Notes under the pieces: model-generated
The model's input: only the letters and a program-made list of their open reading frames with translations
What the model was told of the DNA's origin: nothing
Database searches by the model: none
Shown: in pieces, positions 8,429 through 17,741 of the stretch
How the letters are laid out: each line of letters starts with the position of its first letter
Numbering within the stretch: the first letter of the stretch is position 1
Made by a program: the position numbers and the translations under genes
From: Pandoraea oxalativorans
GTDB lineage: Bacteria; Pseudomonadota; Gammaproteobacteria; Burkholderiales; Burkholderiaceae
Direction: 5' to 3'
DNA: 64,000 nucleotides
Assembly: GCF_000972785.3 (NCBI RefSeq)
Contig: NZ_CP011253.3
Span: 1,116,001 to 1,180,000, forward strand

Positions 8429-9571
8429 ATGGCTTTTCGCATTTCACGTCACACGCTTGCGCCATTGGCGGCGGTCGCCGCGTTGGCGGGACCGTCCATC
8501 GCTAGCGCGCAGTCCAGCGTCACGCTGTACGGCATCGTCGACACCGGTATCGAGTACGTCTCGCATGCGAGCCCGAACGGCTCGGTCGTGCGTATGCCGG
8601 GCGTGACCGGCGAACTGCCGTCGCGCTGGGGGCTGCGCGGCAGCGAAGACCTCGGCGGCGGACTCGCGGCCATCTTCCAGTTGGAAAGCGGCTTCAACAT
8701 TCGTGGCGGCGATCTCGGTCAGGGCGGCCGATTGTTCGGCCGTCAGGCGTTCGTTGGCGTGAAAGGACCGTATGGCACGCTGTCGTTCGGCCGCCAATAC
8801 ACCATGACGTATTACGCGCTGCTGGGCTCCGATATTCTCGGGCCGGACATCTATGGCATGGGCTCGTTCGACGCCTACATCCCGAACGCCCGTGCGGACA
8901 ACTCGGTGACTTATCAGGTCGGCTGGCAGGGCCTGACGTTCGGCGCTGGCTATTCCTTCGGCCGCGACTCGGCGGGCACCGGCAATTCGCCGGGGCAGGG
9001 CACCTGCGCCGGACAAGTGCCGGGTCAGTCGGTGCAATGTCGCGACTGGTCGGTCATGCTCAAGTACGACGCGAGCAACTTCGGCGTGGCGGCGTCGTAT
9101 GAAGAGCAGCGCGGCGGCACCAACGCGGCCGCCAACTTCTTCGACGGGCAAGCCACGTCCGCCTTCGCCAGCAGCGGCGACAAGGACACCCGAACGACCC
9201 TCGGCGCGTACTACAAGTACGGCGCCTTCAAGGTCGGCGGCGGTTGGCTGGGGCGTCGTGTGTCGACGTCTGCCGTCAACACGCATTCGAACCTGTTCTA
9301 TTTCGGCGCAGCGTATAGCGTCACGCCCGCGTGGCTGGTCGACGCCGAGGTCTATCGCATCATCAACAGCGACCACGACACGCGCGGCACGATGACCACG
9401 CTGCGCGCCACGTACTCGCTCTCCGTACGCACGGCCGTCTATGCACAGGCCGCCTACCTCTTCAACAGCGCCCGCGCAGCCTATTCGGTCAGCGGCGGCG
9501 GTGGCGGCACCACGCCGCCCGCAGGCGAGGGGCAGGCCGGTGTGATGCTCGGCATGCGGCACACGTTCTGA
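8429..9571 (+). CDS. Gram-negative trimeric porin
   Basis: The 380-residue precursor starts with a signal peptide (about 20-25 residues, ending near SIASA). Beta-strand-rich sequence with the usual early SSVTLYGIVDTGIEY segment follows. It ends in the C-terminal Phe (MRHTF) typical of beta-proteobacterial porins recognised by the BAM complex. ATG 8429 is chosen because CTGGAGA precedes it. It lies in the hydroxycinnamate cluster directly after the MFS transporter, so it probably provides outer-membrane passage for the aromatic substrate. Confidence 0.9.
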   Translation: MAFRISRHTLAPLAAVAALAGPSIASAQSSVTLYGIVDTGIEYVSHASPNGSVVRMPGVTGELPSRWGLRGSEDLGGGLAAIFQLESGFNIRGGDLGQGGRLFGRQAFVGVKGPYGTLSFGRQYTMTYYALLGSDILGPDIYGMGSFDAYIPNARADNSVTYQVGWQGLTFGAGYSFGRDSAGTGNSPGQGTCAGQVPGQSVQCRDWSVMLKYDASNFGVAASYEEQRGGTNAAANFFDGQATSAFASSGDKDTRTTLGAYYKYGAFKVGGGWLGRRVSTSAVNTHSNLFYFGAAYSVTPAWLVDAEVYRIINSDHDTRGTMTTLRATYSLSVRTAVYAQAAYLFNSARAAYSVSGGGGGTTPPAGEGQAGVMLGMRHTF

Positions 9572-9630
9572 TGTTCTGATCACGCGCGGACCGATCTTCA
9601 GGGTTTCCCCTGAAGTCGCCGCGCTTGCAA

Positions 9631-9656
9631 TGTAAGGTAACCTGATATTAAATTGT
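9631..9656. promoter_or_regulatory. Candidate MarR operator, copy 3
   Basis: Core TAAGG-TAA-CCTGA at 9633-9645, followed by the same TATTAAAT tail as copy 1. It lies about 85 bases upstream of ech, in the only sizeable gap before the ech-vdh-fcs run. This suggests separate control of the catabolic operon by the same regulator. Confidence 0.6.
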
Positions 9657-9728
9657 GTCTGTCGGCAACGCTGCGCACCACTCCCGGTGTGCGGTCCGGT
9701 TGCCCCGGACATTTGGGAATTACGCAAA

Positions 9729-10559
9729 ATGAATGCATACGAAGGACGCTGGAAGACGGTCGACGTGAAGGTGGAGGGCGGTATTGGCTGGGTGACCTTC
9801 AATCGCCCGGAAAAGCGCAACGCGATGAGCCCGACGCTCAACACCGAGATGATTCAGGTGCTCGATGCGCTCGAACTCGATAACGACGCCCGTGTCGTCG
9901 TGTTGACGGGCGCCGGCGCAGCATGGACGGCAGGCATGGACCTGAAGGAATACTTCCGCGAGATCGACGGCGGACCGGAAATCGTGCAGGAGCGCATTCG
10001 CCGTGACGCCTCGGACTGGCAGTGGCGTCGTCTGCGCATGTACGCCAAGCCGACCATCGCGATGGTCAACGGCTGGTGCTTCGGCGGTGGCTTCTCGCCG
10101 CTGGTGGCCTGCGATCTGGCGATCGCTGCCGACGATGCCGTGTTCGGCCTGTCGGAAATCAACTGGGGCATCCCGCCGGGCAATCTGGTGAGCAAGGCCA
10201 TGGCCGACACCGTGGGTCATCGTCGTGCGCTGCACTACATCATGACGGGCGACACGTTCACCGGCCGCGAAGCCGCCGACATGGGCCTCGTCAATCAGAG
10301 CGTGCCGCTGGCCGAACTGCGCACCGCCACGCAGGCGCTCGCCGCCAAACTGCTCGAAAAGAACCCCGTGGTGCTGCGTGCGGCGAAGCATGGCTTCAAG
10401 CGTTCGCGCGAACTCACCTGGGAGCAGTGCGAAGACTACCTGTACGCCAAGCTCGATCAGGCGCAACTGCGTGACCCGGAGCATGGCCGTGAGCAGGGCC
10501 TGAAGCAGTTCCTCGACGACAAGTCGATCAAGCCGGGCCTGCAAGCCTACAAGCGTTGA
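9729..10559 (+). CDS. ech: Hydroxycinnamoyl-CoA hydratase-lyase (HCHL)
   Basis: This crotonase-fold enzyme converts feruloyl-CoA or p-coumaroyl-CoA to vanillin or 4-hydroxybenzaldehyde plus acetyl-CoA. It has 276 residues, the same length as Pseudomonas HCHL, and is nearly collinear with that enzyme as I remember it. Catalytic Glu143 lies in GLSEINWG. The HCHL-specific Tyr239 lies in EDYLYAK. The start at 9729 (MNAYEGRWK) matches the family start. It is followed at once by vdh and fcs, completing the CoA-dependent non-beta-oxidative route from hydroxycinnamate to aldehyde and acid. Confidence 0.95.
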   Translation: MNAYEGRWKTVDVKVEGGIGWVTFNRPEKRNAMSPTLNTEMIQVLDALELDNDARVVVLTGAGAAWTAGMDLKEYFREIDGGPEIVQERIRRDASDWQWRRLRMYAKPTIAMVNGWCFGGGFSPLVACDLAIAADDAVFGLSEINWGIPPGNLVSKAMADTVGHRRALHYIMTGDTFTGREAADMGLVNQSVPLAELRTATQALAAKLLEKNPVVLRAAKHGFKRSRELTWEQCEDYLYAKLDQAQLRDPEHGREQGLKQFLDDKSIKPGLQAYKR

Positions 10560-10577
10560 ACATTGAGGAAGACTGCG

Positions 10578-12029
10578 ATGCATGAAGTGCAGATGCTGAT
10601 TGGCGGCCAGTGGCGCGGCGCGCAAGGCGGGGAGACGTTCGAGCGAATCGATCCGGTGACGGGCGACGTGGCGACGCGCGCCCCGGCGGCCACGCTGGCC
10701 GATGCCGACGCGGCCGTCGATGCCGCTCAGGCAGCGTTTCCCGCGTGGGCGGCGCTCTCTCCGACGGCGCGCCGTCAGCGTCTGCTGGCGGCAGCCGAGC
10801 GCATGGATGCCCGCGTGGCGGAGTTCATCGCGATTGGGGCAGCCGAGACCGGTGCCATGGCGAACTGGTACGGCTTCAACGTCATGCTCGCTGCCAACAT
10901 GCTGCGCGAAGCGGCGGCGATGACGACGCAGATCGACGGCAGCGTCATTCCGAGCGACGTGCCCGGCAGTCTCGCGATGGCGGTGCGCTCGCCGGTCGGT
11001 GTGTTGCTGGGCATCGCTCCGTGGAATGCGCCGGTGATTCTGGCGACGCGCGCGCTCGCCATGCCGCTCGCGTGCGGCAATACCGTGGTGCTCAAAGCGT
11101 CGGAGCAATGTCCCGGCGTGCATGCGCTCATTGGTGCTTGCCTGCAAGACGCCGGACTGGGCGATGGCGTCGTGAACATCGTGACGAATGCACCGCAGGA
11201 CGCTGGCGACATCGTGGCGCGTCTGATTGCGCATCCGGCGGTACGTCGTGTGAACTTCACCGGCTCGACGCACGTCGGCCGTATCATCGCGCGTCTCGCG
11301 GCCGAGCATCTCAAGCCTGCGTTGCTGGAGCTGGGCGGCAAGGCCCCCGTGCTGGTGCTGCACGACGCCGATCTCGATGCCGCCGTCGATGGCGTCGCCT
11401 TCGGTGCGTTCTTCAATCAAGGGCAGATCTGCATGTCGACGGAGCGGGTGATCGTCGACGCACGCATTGCCGATGCGTTCGTGGAGAAGCTGACGGCGAA
11501 GGCCGCCAGGCTGCATGCCGGTTCGCCGACGTCGCCCGACAGCGTGCTCGGTGCGATGGTCAGCGCCCAGGCGGCGTCGCGTGTCGCGGCGTTGGTCGAG
11601 GATGCGCGCGAACACGGTGCGCGTCTGCCGCTCGGGTGCCGCGTGGACGGCGCGATCATGCAGGCGACGATTGTCGATGGCGTGACGCCTGCGATGCGTT
11701 TGTATCGCGAGGAGTCGTTCGGCCCCGTCGTGACGATTCAGCGCGTGAGCGGCGACGACGAAGCGGTGCGCGTGGCCAACGACAGCGAGTTCGGCCTGTC
11801 GGCGGCGATCTTCAGCCGCGATGTCTCGCGCGCGCTGCAACTGGCCAAACGTATCGAATCGGGCATCTGCCACATCAACGGCCCGACCGTGCACGACGAA
11901 GCGCAGATGCCGTTCGGCGGCGTGAAGGCGAGCGGTTATGGACGTTTCGGCAGTAAGGCTTCCATCGGAGAGTTCACGGAGTTGCGCTGGATCACCGTGC
12001 AGACGACGCCGCGTCACTATCCGATTTGA
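10578..12029 (+). CDS. vdh: Vanillin / 4-hydroxybenzaldehyde dehydrogenase
   Basis: The 483-residue protein is an NAD(P)-dependent aldehyde dehydrogenase that should oxidise vanillin to vanillate and 4-hydroxybenzaldehyde to 4-hydroxybenzoate. Catalytic residues are visible: N150 in APWNAP, K173 in VLKASE, E251 in LELGGK and the nucleophile C285 in GQICMS. ATG 10578 is preceded by GAGGAA. It follows ech by 18 bases and precedes fcs, the usual arrangement for ferulate catabolism. The product feeds the pob and pca genes found 9-14 kb downstream. Confidence 0.93.
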   Translation: MHEVQMLIGGQWRGAQGGETFERIDPVTGDVATRAPAATLADADAAVDAAQAAFPAWAALSPTARRQRLLAAAERMDARVAEFIAIGAAETGAMANWYGFNVMLAANMLREAAAMTTQIDGSVIPSDVPGSLAMAVRSPVGVLLGIAPWNAPVILATRALAMPLACGNTVVLKASEQCPGVHALIGACLQDAGLGDGVVNIVTNAPQDAGDIVARLIAHPAVRRVNFTGSTHVGRIIARLAAEHLKPALLELGGKAPVLVLHDADLDAAVDGVAFGAFFNQGQICMSTERVIVDARIADAFVEKLTAKAARLHAGSPTSPDSVLGAMVSAQAASRVAALVEDAREHGARLPLGCRVDGAIMQATIVDGVTPAMRLYREESFGPVVTIQRVSGDDEAVRVANDSEFGLSAAIFSRDVSRALQLAKRIESGICHINGPTVHDEAQMPFGGVKASGYGRFGSKASIGEFTELRWITVQTTPRHYPI

Positions 12030-12130
12030 TCCCCGCAACGCGGGAGACGACAATGTCCCCGTGCACGAACGCTGCCCAGAGAAAAAAAGCGCGTCGTGCC
12101 GGGTGAATGCATGACCCAGCAGGAGACAGT

Positions 12131-13990
12131 GTGTTGAATCAAGGCAACAACATGGCCGAGCATCGCTATCGGCATGTCGCCATCGGCAATCCCGGTGTCG
12201 AAGTGCAGCGCGACGGCGAGTTCTGGTATCTGCGCTCGCGTGAGGCACTGGGCGATTTTCCCGAGCGTCTGACCGACCGGCTCGTCTCGGGCGCGGCGAA
12301 GCATCCGACGCGGTGGCTCGTGGCTCGCCGCAACGCCCAAGGCGAGTGGGTCGGCATCAGCTATGCGCAGATGTTGCTGCGCGTGCGCGCCATCGCACAG
12401 GCGTTGCGCGACCGGGGCCTGTCGCCGGAGCGTCCCATCGCCATTCTGTCGGGCAACGATCTGGAACACTTTCAACTGGCGCTGGGCGCGATGTACGCGG
12501 GCGTGCCGTTCGCCCCGATCTCGCCGGCGTACTCCATCGTATCGACGGACTACGGCAAGCTGCGTCACACGTTGGGTGTGCTCAAGCCGGGCCTCGTGTG
12601 CGCGAGCGACGCGACGGCCTACGGGCGCGCGATGGACGCTGTGCTGAGCGACGAGGTGATTCGCGTCACGGCGCACGGCGATTCCCGCACCGTGTCGTTC
12701 GATACGCTGGTGGACGTGGTGCCGCGCGACATCGACGCCGTGCATGCGAAAGTGAACGGCGAAACCATCGCCAAGATTCTCTTCACGTCGGGATCGACAC
12801 GTCAGCCGAAGGCCGTGCCGACGACGCAACGCATGCTGTGCAGCAACCAGCAGATGTTGCTGCAAACGTTCCCGACATTCGGCGAGGCGCCGCCTGTGCT
12901 CGTCGACTGGCTGCCGTGGAATCACACGTATGGCGGCAGTCACAACGTGGGCATCGCGCTCTACAACGGCGGCACGCTGTATATCGACGACGGTAAGCCC
13001 GTCGCAGGCAAGTTCGAGGAGACGCTGCGCAACCTGCGCGAGATCTCGCCGACCGTCTACTTCAATGTGCCTAAAGGCTGGGAAGACCTGGCGATTGCGC
13101 TTGAGCGCGACGCCGCCTTGCGCGAGCGTTTCTTCGCACGCGTGAATCTCTACTTCTTCGGCGGTGCGGGATTGTCGCAAGCGGCGTGGGACCGGCTGGA
13201 GCGCGTGACGGAAACGCATTGCGGCGAGCGGATTCGCATCATGTCCGGTCTCGGCATGACGGAGACGTCGCCGAGTTGCATGTTCACCACGGGACCGGTC
13301 ATGCGCGCGGGCTACATCGGCCTGCCCGCGCCGGGGTGCGAGGTGAAGCTCGCGCCAGTGGGCGGCAAGCTCGAAGTGCGTTTTCGCGGTCCGAACGTCA
13401 TGGCGGGGTACTGGCGTCATGAAGCGTCGGAGCCGGTGTTCGACGAAGAGGGCTACTACCGCACGGGCGACGCCGCGACCTTCGTCGATGCGCAAAACCC
13501 CGAGGCGGGCCTTCAGTTCGACGGTCGTATCACCGAGGATTTCAAGCTCAGCTCGGGCACCTTCGTCAGTGTGGGACCGCTGCGCGCGCGCGTGATCTCC
13601 GAAGGTGCGCCCTACGTGCAGGACGCCGTGATCACTGGCATCAATCGCGACGACATCGGCCTGATGATCTTCCCGCGCGTGGACGATTGCCGCCGGTTGA
13701 GCGGTCTGCCGGCGGATGCGCCGCTGGGCGACGTGCTGGCATCAATGCCGGTGCGCGAGATGTTCGCGTCGCTGCTCACGCGGCTCAATGCCAATGCGAG
13801 CGGCAGCGCCACGAGCGTCGCTCGTCTGCTGCTGCTCGACACGCCGCCATCGCTCGACCGGGGCGAGGTGACGGACAAAGGCTCGATCAATCAGCGCGCC
13901 GTGCAGGACCATCGATCCGCGACGGTCGATTTGCTCCACGCCGCCACCGCAGGCGACCCGCGCGTGATCCTTGCGCCCGCACGTCGATAG
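12131..13990 (+). CDS. fcs: Feruloyl-CoA synthetase
   Basis: This ANL-superfamily ligase activates ferulate, p-coumarate or caffeate with ATP and CoA, the first step of the pathway. It has 619 residues. The ATP-binding P loop lies in FTSGSTRQPK (about 218-227), the later adenylation motif in SGLGMTETSP and the hinge region in YYRTGDAA. I chose GTG 12131 because AGGAGA lies four bases upstream. ATG 12152 (MAEHRYR) and ATG 12107 are alternatives. It stops 9 bases before the acyl-CoA dehydrogenase gene. Confidence 0.9.
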   Translation: MLNQGNNMAEHRYRHVAIGNPGVEVQRDGEFWYLRSREALGDFPERLTDRLVSGAAKHPTRWLVARRNAQGEWVGISYAQMLLRVRAIAQALRDRGLSPERPIAILSGNDLEHFQLALGAMYAGVPFAPISPAYSIVSTDYGKLRHTLGVLKPGLVCASDATAYGRAMDAVLSDEVIRVTAHGDSRTVSFDTLVDVVPRDIDAVHAKVNGETIAKILFTSGSTRQPKAVPTTQRMLCSNQQMLLQTFPTFGEAPPVLVDWLPWNHTYGGSHNVGIALYNGGTLYIDDGKPVAGKFEETLRNLREISPTVYFNVPKGWEDLAIALERDAALRERFFARVNLYFFGGAGLSQAAWDRLERVTETHCGERIRIMSGLGMTETSPSCMFTTGPVMRAGYIGLPAPGCEVKLAPVGGKLEVRFRGPNVMAGYWRHEASEPVFDEEGYYRTGDAATFVDAQNPEAGLQFDGRITEDFKLSSGTFVSVGPLRARVISEGAPYVQDAVITGINRDDIGLMIFPRVDDCRRLSGLPADAPLGDVLASMPVREMFASLLTRLNANASGSATSVARLLLLDTPPSLDRGEVTDKGSINQRAVQDHRSATVDLLHAATAGDPRVILAPARR

Positions 13991-13999
13991 GACGCAGTC

Positions 14000-15736
14000 A
14001 TGCATCCACGGGAATTGCGCAGCGCGGCCGATGACATCGCGTTCGTGCTGGAGACCCTCGGGGTGGGCGAGGCGCTGACGCGTCTCGCGCCGTTCCACGA
14101 GTTCGATACGGCGACGCTCGTGCAGGTCGTGGACGAGGCGGCCCGCTTCTCGCGAGAAGTACTCGCCCCACTCAATGCTGTCGGCGACCGCGAGGGCTGC
14201 ACGTGGCGCGATGGCGCTGTGAGCACGCCTGCCGGGTTCGCCGACGCTTACCGTCGGTATCGCGACGCAGGATGGCCGTCGCTGCCGTGCGATCCGTCGC
14301 TGGGCGGGCAAGGACTGCCGCTCGTCGCGCAGATCGCTGTGCAGGAACTGACGGCGGGCGCCAATCTCGCCTGGACGATGTATCCCGGCATTCTGCACGG
14401 CGCGTACGAATGCGTGCATCGCTTCGGCAGCGAGGCGTTGCGCGATGCGTGGCTCGCGCCGCTGGTCAGCGGCGAGTGGCTGGCAACGATGTGCCTGACC
14501 GAGCCTGGCGCGGGCAGCGATCTGGGACAGATTCGTACGCGCGCAGTCTGGACTGACGAGCGACAGGAGACCGTGCGCGTCACGGGGGAGAAGATCTTTA
14601 TCTCCGGCGGTGAGCAGGATCTGACGCCGAACATCGTGCATCTCGTGTTGGCGCGCACACAGGATGCGCCTTCCGGCAGCGCCGGTTTGTCGCTCTTTCT
14701 GGTGCCGAAGATTCTCGCGAACGGAGCGCGCAACGAAGTGCGCTGTACCGGCATCGAACACAAGATGGGCATTCGCGGCAGCGCGACCTGTTCGATGGCG
14801 TTCGAAGGTGCGACAGGATATCTCGTCGGCGAAGTGCATCGGGGACTGGAAGCGATGTTTGCGATGATGAACTCGGCGCGATTGCACGTCGGTGCGTCGG
14901 CGGTGGGGCTCGCGCAAGGCGCTTACGAGATGTCGGCGCGTCATGCGCACGAGCGTATCCAATCGCGCGTGCCGGGCGCAGACGCAGGGGCGCCGATTGC
15001 CGGGCATCCGGCTGTCTGGCGTCTGCTCGAAGGGCAACGCGTCGGCGTGGAGGGCGCGCGCTTGCTTTTGTATCGCGCAGCACTTGCCATCGACGAAGCG
15101 CATCACGCGGCCACCCAGGCCATGCGCGCCGATGCCGATGCACTGGCGGCGCTGCTTACGCCCATCGTCAAGGCCACCGCGACGGCGCAGGCATTTCACG
15201 GAGCAAGCGATGCGCTGCAAGTCTTCGGCGGCTATGGCTATGTCGAAGAAACGGGCATCTCGCAATTCGTGCGCGATGCCCGTATTCCGATGATCTACGA
15301 AGGCACCAACGAAATTCAGGCCATCGACTTGCTGATGCGCAAGATCGTCAAAGACGACGGCACGATACTGTCGCGCTGGCTGGCCTGGGCGCAGACACAG
15401 GTGAGGGCGGCGAGTGGGCTGGAGCGGCTGAACGGATTCGACGATGCGCTTCGCGACTTCGACGCGTGGACTGGCCTGATGCCCTCGCTCATCGCTTTGG
15501 CGCGCACGACGCCACGTGCCGCGCTGTGCGTCGCCGGGGAAGTCATGCAGGCAGTTCACGGCTTGTCGATGGCCGGGCTTTGGGCGCAGGCGTCGATGGC
15601 GGAAGCCACAGCGGGCGGCACGTCCGAGGCCAAACGTCGGGCGGCACGCTATTGGCTGAAGTTCGAACTGCCGCAGGCGCGTCGCGCCGTGGCGATCGTT
15701 GCATCGCAAATTCAGGATCCGGAGACTGCCGAATGA
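14000..15736 (+). CDS. Acyl-CoA dehydrogenase of the hydroxycinnamate cluster (HcaD-like)
   Basis: The 578-residue FAD enzyme has the extended C-terminal domain of the longer acyl-CoA dehydrogenases. The signature LTEPGAGSDLG lies near residue 171. The catalytic base is the Glu of IYEGTNEIQ, near residue 433. Comparable genes (hcaD in Acinetobacter) lie in hydroxycinnamate clusters and oxidise dihydro-hydroxycinnamoyl-CoA, allowing growth on saturated phenylpropanoids such as dihydroferulate. That substrate is inferred from context. Its stop overlaps the next start (ATGA), so the two genes are translationally coupled. Confidence 0.8.
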   Translation: MHPRELRSAADDIAFVLETLGVGEALTRLAPFHEFDTATLVQVVDEAARFSREVLAPLNAVGDREGCTWRDGAVSTPAGFADAYRRYRDAGWPSLPCDPSLGGQGLPLVAQIAVQELTAGANLAWTMYPGILHGAYECVHRFGSEALRDAWLAPLVSGEWLATMCLTEPGAGSDLGQIRTRAVWTDERQETVRVTGEKIFISGGEQDLTPNIVHLVLARTQDAPSGSAGLSLFLVPKILANGARNEVRCTGIEHKMGIRGSATCSMAFEGATGYLVGEVHRGLEAMFAMMNSARLHVGASAVGLAQGAYEMSARHAHERIQSRVPGADAGAPIAGHPAVWRLLEGQRVGVEGARLLLYRAALAIDEAHHAATQAMRADADALAALLTPIVKATATAQAFHGASDALQVFGGYGYVEETGISQFVRDARIPMIYEGTNEIQAIDLLMRKIVKDDGTILSRWLAWAQTQVRAASGLERLNGFDDALRDFDAWTGLMPSLIALARTTPRAALCVAGEVMQAVHGLSMAGLWAQASMAEATAGGTSEAKRRAARYWLKFELPQARRAVAIVASQIQDPETAE

Positions 15737-16641
15737 ACCTCGACACCCTCGTCGCCATCGACACGCACGTGCACGCGGAAGTGTCCTGCTGTCAGCCGCC
15801 GGACTTGTTCGGCAAGGCGTTCGACGACGCCGCCGACAAGTACTTCGGCACGGTGCTCAAGCAGAATCGCCGCCCCACGATTCCCGAGACCATCGCGCAT
15901 TATCGCGAACGAAATATCGGCTTTGTGATGTTTACCGTCGACTGCGAAGCGAACATCGGCCGACGTCGTATTCCGAACGAAGAGATCGCGGGCTTTGCGC
16001 AGGAGAATGCCGACATCATGATCGCGTTCGCGAGCATCGATCCGCACAAGGGCAAGATGGGCGTGCGCGAGGCGCGTCGGCTGGTCGAGGAGTTCGGCGT
16101 GCGCGGGTTCAAGTTCCATCCGACGATGCAGGGCTTTTTCGCCAACGACCGCATGGCGTACCCGATGTACGAACTCATCGCCGAGCACAAACTCACGGCG
16201 GTGTTCCACAGCGGGCATTCGGGGATCGGCTCGGGCATGCCGGGCGGCGGCGGGTTGCGGTTGAAGTATTCGGAGCCGATCCACCTCGACGACGTGGCGA
16301 CCGACTTCCCGGACATGAACATCGTGATCGCGCATCCGTCGTGGCCGTGGCAGTCGCAGGCGCTGTCCATCGCGCTGCACAAGCCGAACGTCTACATCGA
16401 TCTGTCGGGATGGTCGCCCAAGTACTTCTCGCCGGAACTGATCCAGTACGCGAATTCGTTGCTGCGCGAGAAGATGCTGTTCGGCTCGGATTTCCCGCTC
16501 ATCGCGCCGGACCGCTGGCTGAAAGACTTCGAGACGGCGGGCTTTCGCGACGAGGTCAAACCGCTTTTGCTCAAGGACAACGCCGTGCGCATGCTCGGTC
16601 TGGCACCGGTGTCGGATGCCGTGGCTGCTGTGACGGTGTGA
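15733..16641 (+). CDS. Amidohydrolase-2 family protein, candidate aryl-beta-ketoacyl-CoA hydrolase
   Basis: This TIM-barrel metal hydrolase of 302 residues has the metal-binding DTHVHAE (H12, H14), a central FKFHPTMQG, HSGHSG and a late GSDFPL with the catalytic Asp. Members of this family are known in coumarate clusters: CouO of Rhodococcus cleaves 4-hydroxyphenyl-beta-ketoacyl-CoA by hydrolysis. Its overlap (ATGA) with an acyl-CoA dehydrogenase gene fits a role on a CoA thioester rather than on an amide. The specific reaction is not provable here. Decarboxylases of the same superfamily are an alternative. Confidence 0.7.
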   Translation: MNLDTLVAIDTHVHAEVSCCQPPDLFGKAFDDAADKYFGTVLKQNRRPTIPETIAHYRERNIGFVMFTVDCEANIGRRRIPNEEIAGFAQENADIMIAFASIDPHKGKMGVREARRLVEEFGVRGFKFHPTMQGFFANDRMAYPMYELIAEHKLTAVFHSGHSGIGSGMPGGGGLRLKYSEPIHLDDVATDFPDMNIVIAHPSWPWQSQALSIALHKPNVYIDLSGWSPKYFSPELIQYANSLLREKMLFGSDFPLIAPDRWLKDFETAGFRDEVKPLLLKDNAVRMLGLAPVSDAVAAVTV

Positions 16642-16662
16642 GCGGCGTGAGTGGTGATGGCG

Positions 16663-17610
16663 TCAGCGCAACCCCGGCGTCCCGTAGCGCACGCGCGCAG
16701 CGTCGCGCATGGCGCTGATGAGCGTCTGCTCGGGCGGCGTGGGCACGGTGTCGTTGCGCCAGAGAATGCCGATGGACTCCTCGGTGCCTTTCGTCGCGAA
16801 AGGCAGGGCGCACAGTGCGCCGTCGGCGAGGTCGTCCTGTACGGTGATCTCCGAGGCAATCCAGACGACGTCGTCGCGCAAGGTCATCGCGCGGGCCAGC
16901 GACATCGAGAGCAGTTCGGAATAGTCGTCGAGCGTGCCGACGCCGTGCGCCCGCAGAAAACTGTCGGCCGTGTGACGCAGGATCGTGCCGTGCGGCGGCA
17001 GGATTACGTGATGGTGGGCGATATCCGCCATCGATACGCTGCGCTGCTGAACCAGTGGATGTGCGGGGCGAACGACGACGCACAGCGGCGTGGCGCACAA
17101 ATGCTCGAACGTCAGCCCTGCCATGCCCTGGGGGTCGGACATGCGCCCCAGCGCCAGCGCGACCTGGCCGGACTTCAGTTGCGTGAGGAGTTGCTGGTTG
17201 GCACCGGTATGCACCTGTACGACGATGCCCGGCCATTCGCGCCGGAAGGCTGCGAGCACGCCGGGCATCATCGCGGCCGCAAGCGTGGGCAGCACGGCGA
17301 TCTCGATCACGCCGCCGGTCTGGCCGACGGCACGCGACAGCACGTCGATGCCCTGACGCAAGGCACTGACGCTCGCGCCCGCATGACGCAGGAACAGCTC
17401 GGCCTGCGCCGTGGGTCTGGCCCCGTTACGGCCCCGGTCGAACAAACGTACGCCCAGCAGCCCTTCCAGTTCGGCAATCGTCTTGCTGACGGCGGGCTGC
17501 GTAATGGACAGGGCTTCTGCCGCGCGCTGCAAGCTGCCGTGCTGCGCGACGGCCAGCAGGCACTGCAGATGACGCAGCTTGATGCGTCCGTCGAGTAGGT
17601 GTCTTTCCAT
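16663..17610 (-). CDS. pcaQ: LysR-family activator of the protocatechuate operon
   Basis: The 315-residue LysR protein has an N-terminal winged helix (LRHLQCLLAVAQHGSLQRAAEALSITQP region) and a full effector domain. It is divergent from pcaH with a 131-base shared promoter region, the standard position of PcaQ. Its sequence resembles PcaQ, including the early HGSLQRAAEALSITQPAVSK segment. Known PcaQ proteins activate pcaDCHGB in response to beta-carboxymuconate-type intermediates. Its 3' end faces the amidohydrolase gene with 21 bases between. Confidence 0.88.
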   Translation of the reverse strand: MERHLLDGRIKLRHLQCLLAVAQHGSLQRAAEALSITQPAVSKTIAELEGLLGVRLFDRGRNGARPTAQAELFLRHAGASVSALRQGIDVLSRAVGQTGGVIEIAVLPTLAAAMMPGVLAAFRREWPGIVVQVHTGANQQLLTQLKSGQVALALGRMSDPQGMAGLTFEHLCATPLCVVVRPAHPLVQQRSVSMADIAHHHVILPPHGTILRHTADSFLRAHGVGTLDDYSELLSMSLARAMTLRDDVVWIASEITVQDDLADGALCALPFATKGTEESIGILWRNDTVPTPPEQTLISAMRDAARVRYGTPGLR

Positions 17611-17649
17611 GCCGGAAAGTTATGAAAAGCCTAAGAAAATGTCAATAAA

Positions 17650-17672
17650 TATATCCGTTGATTATGGATATA
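17650..17672. promoter_or_regulatory. Candidate PcaQ-binding inverted repeat
   Basis: TATATCC (17650-17656) and GGATATA (17666-17672) form a perfect 7-bp inverted repeat with a 9-base spacer. It is an AT-rich stretch between divergent pcaQ and pcaH. Position and symmetry fit a LysR recognition site. Confidence 0.5.
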
Positions 17673-17741
17673 GTGTCGAAAACAAGCTGGTGACCGGCCA
17701 ACGCGCCTGCCAGATCAGTCAACACAAAATGGAGTGAGACC

